From assembly GCF_018446385.1 (NCBI RefSeq), contig NC_055989.1, positions 136,799,004-136,863,003 on the forward strand: 64,000 nt of DNA, read 5' to 3'. The position numbers and the translations under genes are program-made. Below are positions 37,001-46,501 of this stretch, piece after piece. The notes below the pieces were generated by a model that saw only the letters and a list, made by a program, of their open reading frames with translations, was not told the origin of the DNA and made no database searches. Source of the DNA: Zingiber officinale. Lineage: Eukaryota > Streptophyta > Magnoliopsida > Zingiberales > Zingiberaceae. Each line of letters starts with the position of its first letter. Position 1 is the stretch's first letter.

Positions 37001-37661
37001 TACCACTACACTCGATTTGGTCAAGACGAATCACTTTTTGTTTTCTAAGATACTAGATTGACTCTAAGAAGAACATAATATTTTGATGTTGATCTACTAT
37101 GCGGAACTCTCCGACTGCTCGTAGTTTGTTGCAAAGAAACAAGTAGCAAAGCTTGACTCTGCCGATCCCCCTTTGAGTGAGAGCGAGTGGAAGTCTAGCG
37201 CATAGCACCTTCTCTGAACTTGAGTTTCGTATGTATAGGATAGCTAGCCCAACCAGCACACTTAGATAGTTGGCGTAATGATATAGGAGATCCCTTCGTA
37301 AAGCATTCTTAAGAGTACTCCAAGTAGTTCCATTGCATCTCTTCCACTGAACCCCCTCCATCACCACCAATACTCGCAATGGACCACAAAGAGTACTACT
37401 CGTAGCTCCATCGTACTAACAAACTGTTTATTGTAGGTAGAGCAAGATTAAAAAAAAAAATGAAATCTTTATGAAATCACAAATTCAACACATCAGAAAT
37501 TATTTAAAGTTCATCCAATGCAGCAATAAAGGTCATAATGGAAAACGACTATGACAATTGACCTTGTCACGCTCGATTTGTTTATGGTAGTTCAAGTTTG
37601 AGTAGGCTTACTGAAAGCAGAGAACGATGGACAAGACGAGGAAGGGTGGGAACTTTCTCAT
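18664..37661 (-). CDS. NDK5: ER-targeted nucleoside diphosphate kinase (NDPK5-like), whole gene
   Basis: Transfers the gamma-phosphate between nucleoside tri- and diphosphates through a phospho-histidine. Five exons on the minus strand: 37661-37612, 27346-27122, 26265-26158, 19036-18927, 18773-18664. All junctions are GT-AG and all phases match, giving 200 aa. Residues 1-20 form a signal peptide ([17 protein letters not shown]). The kinase core begins [11 protein letters not shown] (27-37), continues [21 protein letters not shown] and IRAMCG, and reaches the active-site His 143 in NCVHGSD. The protein ends in HDEL, an ER-retention signal. Lys 34, Arg 130, Asn 140 and His 143 are present. Plant NDPKs with a signal peptide and HDEL exist as far as I recall, which supports the model. 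Introns 1 (10,265 bp) and 3 (7,121 bp) are filled with transposons, while introns 2 and 4 are 856 and 153 bp. Confidence 0.87.
19762..20311 (-). repeat. 3' LTR of the intronic Copia element
   Basis: 550 bp, TGTTCGAAATAACTC at 20311 to CTCAACA at 19762 on the minus strand. Shares the ACTCCACAAAACGGCC and CCATGCCC-rich blocks with the other LTR. Confidence 0.85.
24047..25901 (-). repeat. 5' LTR of the intronic Copia element, split by a LINE
   Basis: About 561 bp of LTR after removing the LINE and one target duplication. Starts TGTTAGAGATGGCTC at 25901. The 3' end has decayed to CTCAATAA beside a primer-binding-like GATATCAGAG at 24033-24042. Confidence 0.8.
24149..25432 (+). mobile_element. 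5'-truncated RTE-type LINE
   Basis: Encodes an RT-region protein of about 385 aa (24235-25392) with [39 protein letters not shown], the catalytic [10 protein letters not shown] and the C-terminal [10 protein letters not shown]-like block. The upstream part [16 protein letters not shown] is in another frame, so there is one shift near 24200-24235. It ends GACCCCACCTAGTGGG followed by a TTG-rich tail, typical of plant RTE LINEs. Flanked by the 10-bp target duplication AGGGGTGTGC (24139-24148 and 25433-25442). Confidence 0.88.
26158..27346 (-). CDS. NDK5: NDPK exons 2 and 3 (kinase core)
   Basis: Exon 2 (27346-27122, 225 bp) encodes [20 protein letters not shown] through VEYMT and ends in the donor ACAAG|GTATTT. 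Exon 3 (26265-26158, 108 bp) follows TTTAG and encodes [13 protein letters not shown] through ARVSHPH. The 856-bp intron between them holds nothing recognised. Confidence 0.9.
28608..28782 (-). mobile_element. Au SINE
   Basis: Minus strand begins GGGAAGCCTTGGCGCAGTAA, the tRNA-like 5' end of the plant Au SINE. The B-box region GGTCACGAGTTTGAGCC, the CCTTCCCCGGGACATGC block and the TCGGGCTGCCCTTTT end follow in the right order. About 175 bp. An open frame at 28521-28796 is only a reading through it. Confidence 0.88.
28800..30680. other. Unassigned sequence in NDPK intron 1
   Basis: AT-rich with no coding frame or repeat structure that I could recognise. Confidence 0.4.
30682..31716. mobile_element. 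GC-rich element with degenerate inverted ends
   Basis: Left end ATGGATTGAAATATCGAGACGTG and the reverse complement of the right end near 31710 (ATGGTTTAAAATCTCAAG) agree over about 20 bp with mismatches. Both edges carry CGAAAC / ACCGTTC(T/C)GG phrases. The GC-rich part 30690-31010 gives open frames on both strands with no protein motif. Best read as a non-autonomous DNA element; its superfamily is unclear. Confidence 0.5.
31086..31359 (+). mobile_element. SINE with 16-bp target duplication
   Basis: Flanked by GATAATCTAAATATGC (31070-31085) and GATAGTCTAAATATGC (31360-31375), 15 of 16 matching. The interior has an A-box-like TGGTGCAGCAGC near 31098 and a B-box-like GATCGAATCTC near 31168. 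Between them AGGACGCCTTCTTAGTTT is repeated as AGGACACCTTCTTAGTTT. Inserted inside the GC-rich element. Confidence 0.6.
31771..32900 (-). mobile_element. Degenerate RTE-type LINE fragment
   Basis: Same family as the LINE at 24149 but on the minus strand. It ends GTCAACCCCATTTAGTGGG plus a (TTG) tail at 31771. RT traces are [12 protein letters not shown] near 32460 (for FADDIVLVDE) and [12 protein letters not shown] near 32730. Heavily mutated, and the left limit of the protein match is uncertain. Confidence 0.75.
33180..34433 (+). mobile_element. SIRE-type Copia LTR fragment
   Basis: Contains the typical phrases GACTTGGTAGGTCAGATGACC, AGTCTTGATTAGAGG and GTTGTGAACCACATTAAATC. It breaks off at CTGCATTATACTC, where the MITE array starts, and seems to resume after the array (CGATTAACACATTGGCTG at 36023). 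Confidence 0.55.
34434..36026. repeat. Three tandem copies of a 0.53-kb MITE-like unit
   Basis: Units at 34434-34960, 34961-35502 and 35503-36026. Each starts GTTTAGTAGT(G/A)TTCTAAAAAT, has CCTAGGC-rich blocks at both sides, a shared AT-rich centre and an end AATTTTAGAACC (AATTTTCAAACC in the third). The start TTCTAAAA and the end TTTTAGAA are terminal inverted repeats. No coding capacity. Confidence 0.85.
36027..37600. other. Unassigned, probably old LTR sequence
   Basis: 36690-36850 contains repeated GAGACC(T/C)(T/C)(C/T)(C/G)GAGG and GAGATCCCT phrases. No reading frame with a recognisable motif. Confidence 0.35.
37612..37661 (-). CDS. NDK5: NDPK exon 1 (signal peptide)
   Basis: ATG at 37661-37659; 16 codons plus two bases encoding [16 protein letters not shown]. 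Ends in the strong donor TTTCA|GTAAGC. The two leftover bases fit the first base of exon 2 to give Gln. The surrounding 37600-37780 is markedly GC-richer than the flanks, as expected for a first exon and leader. Supported by phase, splice site and signal-peptide character, not by sequence conservation. Confidence 0.72.
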
Positions 37662-37780
37662 CGGGAGTGGGAGACGGCAGATCAGAGTAGATCGTTGAGC
37701 TTCGCCTTTCGGAGGAAGGGTGCGGGCAGAACAAGAGGCAGAGAGGGCACAGCCGTTTCAGGTCGTCGGCGTCCATGAGT
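37662..37780 (-). promoter_or_regulatory. NDPK leader with possible upstream ORF
   Basis: An ATG at 37776-37774 opens a frame (MDADDLKRLCPLC..) that runs past the NDPK start in another frame to 37582. If it is in the mRNA it is an overlapping upstream ORF. No clear TATA box was found upstream. Confidence 0.4.
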
Positions 37781-38602
37781 TTGTTTTACAAAGCCCGAAT
37801 GTGATCAAGATACGGTGAAACGGATGGATCCATATGGGACTGGGGACCAGAATCGTAACTAATCCTGGACGTCCAAGCATTCGAAGGAACCAAATCCACC
37901 CCGTCCAGTTGACGATCATTTATCAATTCATGCTCTGAATTTTTGGGGGGCACAAATTCAGTCGTTCATTTTATTTTTTAAAAAAATAATAATTGAAACG
38001 GTCCTCTTATTTTTATTTTTTTTAGTTATCAATCCGATTTATAAAAAAATTTATTGGTCATTCAGATAAATTAGAAAATATTAATTATCAGTCCAGTCTT
38101 TTTTAATCAATCTATGTTAAAAAAATTATTTATTAATTAGTATAAATCAATACTTAAATATTAGAAAAGAATTAAATATTCTAAAAGAAATTGTGAAAGT
38201 ACTCTAAAAGGACCTCATATCCTTTTTCTCATCAAACGACAATTTCAATTTCAATACAACGCCTTATTTTATTTTATTTTATCTTTAAAATTTTTTATTT
38301 TAATACTTTAACTTTATTTAAAATTATTATAACATATAACAGTTTAAATTATTTATAGTAAGTTTGATCAAAATTAAATTGAAATGATTTTAATTAAATT
38401 AGAGTAATTTTAATCAAGCTGAAAAAAATGAATAATAGTATTCCACATATAGTAATTTTGATGAAATAAGAATAATTTTATTTTACATTGTAATAATTTT
38501 AACTAAACTTATTAAATACAAAAAAAAAATTGATATTTTTAAGATAAAATAAGATAGGTCATTATTTTGGTATTTTTCAAATCGAGAGTATCTTTTAGCT
38601 AT
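37781..38602. other. AT-rich intergenic DNA
   Basis: Probable NDPK promoter side up to about 37950, then AT-rich sequence with nothing recognised. Confidence 0.4.
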
Positions 38603-39018
38603 AATAAGAGCATCTGCAACGCGGCGTTAATATCTCGTTATAATGTAACTATGCATTTAACGTCGCGTTGCAGATGCAGTGTTGGTGTTCATTCGCTTGA
38701 ACGCGTTCAAGCTTTGCATGGGGTGGGCTAGCCCTGCCCCACCCCATGTGTATAATTTTTTTAAAATGTAAATTATAAAATTAAAAAAAATAATAATAAT
38801 TTAAATATTTTAAAACATATTTAAAATATATTTATTTAATATGATATAATTTTAAGATGGTTGAGTGGATTGTGGGATCTATAAATAACGAGTGTTAATG
38901 TTAAAAATGATATAGGTGAAAGAAAGATATTATAATGAGTATGTGGTAGTGATCCTCATGCTTTTTGATTAGATGATTGATGATATAATATTATAGTATT
39001 ATGGATGCTCTAAAGGAC
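38603..39018. mobile_element. MITE with GAGCATC ends and internal hairpin
   Basis: Left end TAAGAGCATCTGCAA and right end TTATGGATGCTCTAAA are imperfect inverted repeats of the GAGCATC type common in plant MITEs (Harbinger-like). 38610-38630 and 38657-38677 pair over 21 bp with one mismatch. Confidence 0.6.
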
Positions 39019-39555
39019 GTCTATTAATTTGTATTAATGGGGAACCAATTTCAAATTTTGAAAAATATTTAACAATATTGTACGTGTAAAATAGAAAGTT
39101 GTAATTTGATGAGTGAAAAGAATAACTAGTTTGTAATTTTCTTTATAAAAAACTAAAGTGAAATGACTATATCGGCCCCAATCTATGTGAATTATCCAAA
39201 TAGTTTTTCTAAAATTAATTTCAATTTTTAAAAGTTAAATTAGGATAAATAAGTTCAAATTTTCAAAATTATTTTAAAGACTTAAAATAAAATTTTCAAC
39301 AATTCACAATGTGCATGGCAATTACACTAGAGTAGCAACTCGACAAGCTTAATTTGTGTTTCAAATTACTCACAGCTCGATCTGATTTAGGTCATTCTGT
39401 TCAACATAACTTGATGAGGGTTAGCTCATGTCATATCAGGCACAACTTCTCTCGGGACAGACAAGAGTGGTGGCTCCACCTTTTGATCTAATTAAGCATG
39501 GCCAAGGGACTAATCATCCTCCACCAACATAGACGTTGGGTGATACTTTGTCTCC

Positions 39556-39770
39556 TCAGAACGGTCTAGTGGTTATCGTATGAGGTATTATCATCATGAC
39601 GATTGGGATTCGAATCTCGGCATAACCGAGGTAAATGTCTCCCTCATATGTTAATCACTATTCCAAATACTAGTAGTCATCCATGATTTACCTCCTTCAT
39701 ATTGATCTTGGAACGAATTGACGAGGGACACTGAGGACGAGTATAATCACATTTTACCACCATGTTAGGC
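39556..39770 (+). mobile_element. tRNA-derived SINE
   Basis: GGTCTAGTGGTTATCG near 39563 is a tRNA-like A-box region and GGGATTCGAATCTCGG near 39606 is a perfect-looking B box. The following GATTTACCTCC...GACACTGAGGACGAG is the SINE body. A clear target duplication was not found. It is not a functional tRNA: the cloverleaf does not close. Confidence 0.55.
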
Positions 39771-40022
39771 AATACTTCAATCAACCCTCATACAAAAGAG
39801 ATCAAGGGATAGTTTTGAAAGTTAAAAACTTCCAAAAAGATCATAATATCCCTATTTAAAATAAAATAATTAATTTATAAGGTATTTTGGTCAATTTTAG
39901 TCTAAAAATACTAAGTAACCCTTAAAAAAATTAAAAACTTCTATTTTTCTTATAAACATCCTCAGTTTCATCTCTCATTCATTATCCAAATAACTCTCAT
40001 TCTCTCGTTCGCATGGTCACAA

Positions 40023-42416
40023 TGTTGGTTGCTACTCGGAAAACCTATAGGTTCCACTGTACAAAAATTTTGTACAAAGGTCTGAACCTTTTCCTAGCTA
40101 CCATGTGTTCTTTTAAATTAAATTTTGGATCGCCTGCGGAACTTAACACGTTTGATCCAAAACTTAATCTATTTGTTCTTTTAGGTTTTGACTTGGATCT
40201 CCTGCGGAACTTAACACGTTCGACCCAAGTCTCCTTAAGTTATTAATTCCATTAAATATTAATTTCCATAATTGGTTCCCAGTACTGACGTGGCGAGGCA
40301 CATGACCTTCTTGGATATGGGAGCAACCACCACCGACTAGACAAAACCTTTTATAGAAATCTAATATTTAATTTCCTAAAATAACTTTAGGTTAACCAAA
40401 GAGAACAATCAAATCACAAGGAAAAGAAAAAATAAAAGAACACAACATCGAAAAACATATTTGAAATTCTAGAACGTAAGCCTCTTGTATTTGGTATTAT
40501 TTCCATAAATAACTAGCATGATGCGGAAAGAAAAATTACTAGATATACCTTGTAGAAAAACCTCTTGATCTTCTACCGTATTCCTCTTCTAACCTCGGAC
40601 GTTGTGTGGGCAACGATCTTCCGAGATGAGAAACCACCAACCACCTTCTCCTCCTAGCTAGGTTCGGCCACAAAGGAAAAGCTTCACCAAGGAAGAAAAT
40701 TAAAGCACTAACCAAGCTCCAAGAGATGCTAGCTTTCTCTCCTTCTTCTTCTTCTTCTCCGAGTAGTATCCGGCCACCATAAGAGCTCCAATAGAAGAGG
40801 GAGATTCGGCCACCACAAGAGGAAGAGAGGGAGAGGATGGCCGGCCACACCAAGGAACAAAAGAGGGAGAGAAATAATAGATGTTGTGTCTCATGAAGGC
40901 ACCCTCACCCCTTCTTTTATATTCCTTGGCCTAGGCAAATTAGGAAATTTAATTACAATAAAATTTCCTTAATTTCCTTGACATGATTTAATTGAGAAAA
41001 ATAAAATAAAATTTCCCAAATAAACCTACATTGGCCAGCCACATCATTGGAGAACAAATTGGACAAGTTTCAATCAACAATTAAAACTTCCTAATTTGTT
41101 TCCGGAAATTTTAAAATAAAATTTCTCTTTAAAAATCTCTTCATGGTTGATAAAAGGAAATTTCTATAATTTTAATTTTATTAACATGTGAATAATTTTA
41201 AAGAGAAAATAAAATATCTCACCAATCTACAAATAAGGAAAGAGATCTAATCTCTTTCTTTAATCTTTTGTAAATCTTTTATAAGAGAGATATTTTAATT
41301 TAAATTCTCTTTAATAAATTATTTCTTCCACATAATAAAAATTAAAATTAAAATTCCTTTTAATTTAATTTGGCCGGCCCCCACTAGCTTGAGTTCAAGC
41401 TAGGGCCGGCCACCCAATCTTATACCTAGGCCGGCCCTAGCTTGTTTCCCAAGCTAGCTTGGCCGGCCCCTATTGGGTGGGTATAGAAGGTGGGTATAGA
41501 ACTCTACAAATAAGAGGCTACGATAGGGACCGAGAGGAGGAATTGATTTTGGTCTCCCGATAAAATTAAGCATCCCGTGTTCGCCCCGAACACACAACTT
41601 AATTTTATCAATGATAATTCATTCCACTAGAGAACTATCATTGAACTACCACACCAATCCCAAATTACATTTTTGGGCTCCTTCTTATTATGAGTGTGTT
41701 AGTCTCCCTGTGTTTAAGATATCGAATGTCCACTAATTAAGTGAGTTACTGACAACTCATTTAATTAATATCTAAGTCCAAGAGTAGTACCACTCAACCT
41801 TATTATCATGTCGGACTAAGTCCACCTGCAGGGTTTAACATGACAATCTTTATGAGCTCTTCTTGAGGACATTATCAACCTAGTATCTCTAGGACATAGT
41901 TTTCTTCTATAATCAACAACACACACTATAAGTGATACCATTTCCCAACTTATCGGGTTTATTGATTCATCGAACTAAATCTCACCCATTGATAAGTTAA
42001 AGAAATAAATATCAAATATATGTGCTTGTTATTATATTAGGATTAAGAGCACACACTTCCATAATAACTGAGGTCTTTGTTCCTTTATAAAGTCAGTATA
42101 AAAGAAACGACCTCAGATGGTCCTACTCAATACACTCTGAGTGTACTAGTGCAATTATATAGTCAAGATAAACTAATATCTAATTACACTACGACCTTCT
42201 AATGGTTTGTTCCTTTCCATTTTAGTCGTGAGCAACTGTTTATAATTTATAAGGTACTGATAACATCATCTTCTGCATGTGACACCACATACTATGTTAT
42301 CTACAATATAAATTATATGAACAACTACAAACAAATGTAGATAATTTGACCAAATGTGATTCTTTATTCAAAACAAATGTTTACAAAAGCTTAGGCTTTC
42401 AGTATACACTCCAACA
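40023..42416 (-). mobile_element. Solo LTR, 2.4 kb, target duplication CACAA
   Basis: Starts TGTTGGTTGCTACTC and ends CAGTATACACTCCAACA on the plus strand, with CACAA on both sides (40018-40022 and 42417-42421). A TATAAAAG box on the minus strand at 40914-40921 and the TGTTGGAGTGTATAC start indicate that it reads on the minus strand. No internal region or second LTR is present. Open frames inside are not genes. Confidence 0.85.
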
Positions 42417-42421
42417 CACAA

Positions 42422-43802
42422 TTCATTTCGTCATCACTTTCTAAACTCACATCCCTTTTGATTTTATTACTAATTCCTACCATTTCAATACTTATTATTT
42501 AGTCTCTCTCGTTAATCCTTATAATTTCTCATGAGACATGGATCGTAATCATAGCACTATTGTGACAAAGCATTTTCTCATGGGACATGGATCGCAATCA
42601 TAGCACTATTGTGACAAAGCGTCTTTTCATAAAAAAAAAGGAGTTTCTCATAGGCTAGCAGCGAAAAAGGAAGGTTGTGATCGACCTTTGACGATTGATT
42701 TATCTATAAAATTTGTTCATTTGATTAATCAGATGATTCATGTGGTCAACTATGAATAGAGTCAGAGCATTCTGTGATTGAATAGTTAGATCGATCATGA
42801 ATAATGGTCTAGTCGATCATGAACTGATCGAGAGGGGGCGGAAGCTACAGGTTCGTTAGAGGAGTGAACGACATAGCTACACATAAAGAGTTTGCTTTCT
42901 CTTGCTAATTGTTTAGTAAGGGCACACACATTGGGATAAATATATAGATAATTAAAACATAATAAGAAAATATAATTATTTATTTGGCTCATAATCTCTT
43001 AGGGTTGTTATATCCAAGGCCTATGCACATGTCATCTATCCACTATCTTTCTCCTCTTCGATAACGTGTTAGAGGTAGAGAAACTTCTTACGATGTTTGA
43101 GAATAAAATACGAGGGAATAGAAAAAAGAATACTGTAATTTCAACTTTGGTTATAGTTGTGTGGTACTTTGAACACAAGCTCCTTGTCTCCTTTTATAGC
43201 CATTGGTCAAGTGCTAACATGGCAAATTCGGTTGACTGAAAATTGCGAACATGGTAGGTTGATCTCATCCATAAAGAGGTCTTCCCTGCATCGTTATTGC
43301 TGACATGTCATCCTTTCAATCGCACGAACTCCCTTCTTGTCAACTAAAACTCGATCAGCTCGAATCTCTACTTTGGATAGCCTTCCACATGACATCTAGT
43401 CATCTGATCCTACTCTCCAATAGCCTGATCCCGTTAACATCGAATTTGCATTGCTGGATCAATTTCCATATGGCTTTCGACACCCAATCCAAATTCGACG
43501 ATAACCTATCCAAAATGGATAATAGATATCATTGTGCATTGGTTAACCAAATTTGTTAGTTCGGTCGATCAAAATAATCAAGGACTCTGAAGTCACTGAC
43601 ATAGCAACTACCTAGTCAGTCAGACTATTTCCTACTTCAATTAGACATGATCGAGGGAGGCCTATAACGTGGAGGGAATTGTGGGGACCATGTGGTATAT
43701 CTAGGTCATGATTAATATGAATTTTGGTTAGTCCGAGTCAAGATAAAATTTGGGCTAAATTGGTATAACTCAAGGTGAGCACGGGTCAAGTTGGACTGAT
43801 GT
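42422..43802. other. LTR remnants and a short tandem repeat
   Basis: 42525-42622 has two 49-bp copies of CATG(A/G)GACATGGATCG(T/C)AATCATAGCAC. 42900-43250 looks like a minus-strand LTR with GGCTATAAAAGG near 43195. No gene. Confidence 0.5.
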
Positions 43803-44488
43803 TGATGTAAGAAACATCATATAATCGAACCTAAGTTTTGATGTTGACAAAGGGTCAAAGTTAAATCTTGTTGCATTCTAACATGTTGATCAAACTTACA
43901 GGAAAGTCCTAGTTGAGGTTAGATAAGAAAAGTCTTAGTTCAGCATAGGCAGGGAAATCTTGGTCGGAGGGACTAGGCAAGAAAGTCATGGTTGGAGGGA
44001 CTAGGCAGGAAGACTTCGCAAATCGAGGACATCGGGAGGTGAAGCCCCAGGGGTCGAGGACATCTAGTCCAAACAGGTTAAGTGGACCAATGTTTGACAT
44101 AAGATAAACTCTCCCAAATGGAGTAGTGAGTGTGTGCTCACGGAAAGAGAGCAGTAGGTGTTGGTCAAACCTAAGATTTCATGGGAAACCTAAAGTTGAG
44201 ACCGAACAACTTGAAGAGTTGTCAATCATAATCTTATTATATCTATGCTAATACACTATGATACAGGAAGCAAATTATGAGAGCTAGCAGAAAAAACAAG
44301 GTCCAATCACCCTAATCAGTTCCAGGCAAGGATAAATATGGTGCAGATAGCTTCGATCAGGTGCTACCATGTTAGCTGGTTAGGCGTCTAAAAAGGATCC
44401 ATGCACTTGGATTTGCTGAGTTAGCATCGAAGTAGAATCGGTGTTGGAGGCGCCCGGATCACCCTATAAAAGAAGTCTCAAATAGCTC
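43803..44488 (+). mobile_element. Left part of a split Copia LTR
   Basis: Begins TGTTGATGTAAGAAAC; the body has GTCCTAGTTGAGG / GGGACTAGGCA phrases, and CTATAAAAG at 44464 is its promoter. It breaks at TAGCTC where the Gypsy element starts. Its likely other part is at 53041-53199. Confidence 0.6.
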
Positions 44489-44734
44489 TGATCATGTCTG
44501 AAAGTCGAAGAGACAGAAAGTTGGGGATGTGGTGCTCACGCTGACCTCCTGTGGACTCCGCGCGGACCTGCTGTTGGTGCAACATCCCTCAGGTCAAGGT
44601 TGACCTGGTTGACCAAGCTGAGTCTTGGTTTGAGTTTAGATGTTTGACAATAAGATGTTAATTGAAGAAGAGTCAAGTAGGTCAAGGTTGACCAAATACT
44701 TGACTGGGAAGTCCTAACTGGGATGTTAGGCAGA

Positions 44735-44905
44735 AGGAAAATCCTGGTGAGTGAAGCTAGGCAGATGGAAAACCCTAGTGAGTGAAGCTAGGTGAAAGTC
44801 CTGGTAAGTGAAGCCAGGTGAAAGACCTAGTGAGTGAAGCTAGGCAGATGGAAAACCCTAGTGAGTGAAGCTAGGTGAAAGTCCTGGTGAGTGAAGCCAG
44901 GCAAG
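44735..44905 (+). repeat. 82-bp tandem repeat in the solo LTR
   Basis: Two near-identical units starting AGCTAGGCAGATGG at 44756 and 44838, each made of shorter AGTGAAGC(T/C)AGG words. Confidence 0.85.
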
Positions 44906-45244
44906 GGAAAATCCAGATGGATCAAGGATGATCGGACATCTGGTGTTGGGAAGTCCAAGTAGGTCAAAGGATTGACTGGATACTTGGCACGAGGAAATAC
45001 AGATAGGTCAAAGGGATTGACCAGACATCTGAATAGGAAAGTCCAAGTAGGTCAAGGGAGTGACCAGATACTTGGCATGACGAGAAAAGTCCAAGTGGGT
45101 CAAAGGAATTGACCGGACACTTGGTGGGAAGTCCTGGCAGGTCAAGGGAGTGACCAGATGCTAGACATGATGTACCAACAGGTCAAGGATGACCGGATGT
45201 TGGTTTGGGAGTCTTGGAACTTGGTTTTGGGCAAAAACCAAGTC

Positions 45245-45480
45245 TTTGGATCGATCGGATCGATCCAGATCTGGATCGATCGGTGGATCGATCCGGCTTT
45301 CCAATGACGAAGCTGCGGATCGATCCGTGGATCGATCAGATGTCCCAATCGATCGTGGATCGATTGGGACGCCGATTCGATGGAATAGCCGGATCGATCC
45401 GTGGATCGATCGACAGTTCTGTGAGCAGGCGCTCCGGATCGATCCGTGGATCGATCCAAAGCCTCCCCGATCGATTGGGA
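45245..45480. repeat. GATCGATC palindrome cluster in the solo LTR
   Basis: Four copies of GGATCGATC(C/G)GTGGATCGATC start at 45273, 45317, 45391 and 45436, and the palindrome CCCAATCGATC..GATCGATTGGG is at 45344-45368. Apparent Ser-Ile-Asp-Arg-rich frames on both strands are translations of this repeat. Confidence 0.9.
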
Positions 45481-46501
45481 ACATTTGAATCGATCGGGTT
45501 CCGACCGTTGGCGTCGATTTAAGCTGCAGGCGTGCGATGGCTGCGGCATCTCTTCTCCGATTCACTCCAGATTTCTCGCCAACTCCTCTACAGCGCTCTC
45601 AAAGATCAGATCGCCAGTTCTTGAAGGATCTTGGAAGCTTTCCAAGTCAAGAGGCGGATCAAAGGCAAGAAGGGAAGCTAGGGTTAGAGTTTTCCGTACT
45701 CATTGTAAGCTTTGCGCTTGTATTTTGTTTCCCTTTCCTTTCTTCTTGTACTGAGAGTCTTGTAGGGCTTCTCCGCCCTCGGTAGTTATCGAAAAGGAGT
45801 GTTTTCATAGTGGAGGGTGCGTGCGTGGTGTGGATCCTTGGACTAGTCACCTCTTGTGAGGTGGATACCAAGTAAACCAACCGTGTTAGCGTTGTGTGAT
45901 TGTTTCTTTGTATTTCCGCTGCACATCTTTGAAGAAACAAGCAACGCCGAGCAACGAGCGAACGCGACGAGCTATTCACCCCCCCTCTAGCTACTTTTGG
46001 TCCTAACACCTGCAACACAACCTACATCAGTGCCAAGCCAGGAAAGGGATCCCGGCGTTGGCCCTCCGATGATCATGCCCATCTCTCCTCGGGAAGAGTT
46101 GTTCCTGTTTTCTTCATCTCGAGCGGAGTATCTATTTCTCTTGGCCGGGACTCGAGAAGGGTTGGTATCGTCCCTCCATTGATGGTAATGGCGCTCGGGC
46201 TCCCTTCTTTCTTCCTCTCGCCACCTGGTCGATTGATGCCTTTGTCGTCGATCAGGAGAAGGAGATCAGCAACGATATCCACGCGGAGCTAGTCGACTGA
46301 CAATTGGTGTCAGGCGGCGACAATCACACGTGTTACGGGTCGCGATTGGTGAAAGGAGCAAAACATGGACATCCATACCTTGTCTCTTGTCATTTTTAGC
46401 CGATCGGAGGCCACATGCTGCATGGCATGTGTCCTAGTCTCTTGGTATGGCCGCTCTCCCTCCACTCTCGGCCCTTTGGGCGGCTGATGGCTGCTTGATG
46501 G

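Larger units (their letters stand above)
27347..37611 (-). other. NDPK intron 1 (10.3 kb), mosaic of mobile elements
   Basis: Runs from donor TTTCA|GTAAGC at 37611 to acceptor AATTTTAG at 27347. Contains, in plus coordinates, an Au SINE, a GC-rich element with a second SINE, an RTE LINE fragment, an LTR fragment split by three MITE copies, and unassigned sequence (27350-28600, 28800-30680, 36030-37600). Confidence 0.7.
44572..46008 (+). mobile_element. Solo SIRE-type LTR, target duplication CCTGC
   Basis: 1437 bp, TGTTGGTGCAACATCC to CTTTTGGTCCTAACA, flanked by CCTGC at 44567-44571 and 46009-46013. The host Gypsy LTR reads straight across when the insertion is removed. Contains an 82-bp tandem repeat (44756-44905), GGATCGATCCGTGGATCGATC repeats (45273-45456), and the usual AAGGAGTGTTTTCATAGTGG and CACCCCCCTCTAG blocks near its end. 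Confidence 0.9.

Noticed and set aside
39563-39620. Possible tRNA gene
   Set aside because: A and B boxes are present but the acceptor stem and cloverleaf do not form, and SINE body sequence follows. Called as a SINE.
45142-45785. Several overlapping frames on both strands rich in Ser-Ile-Asp-Arg
   Set aside because: They are translations of the GATCGATC repeats inside a solo LTR with defined target duplications.
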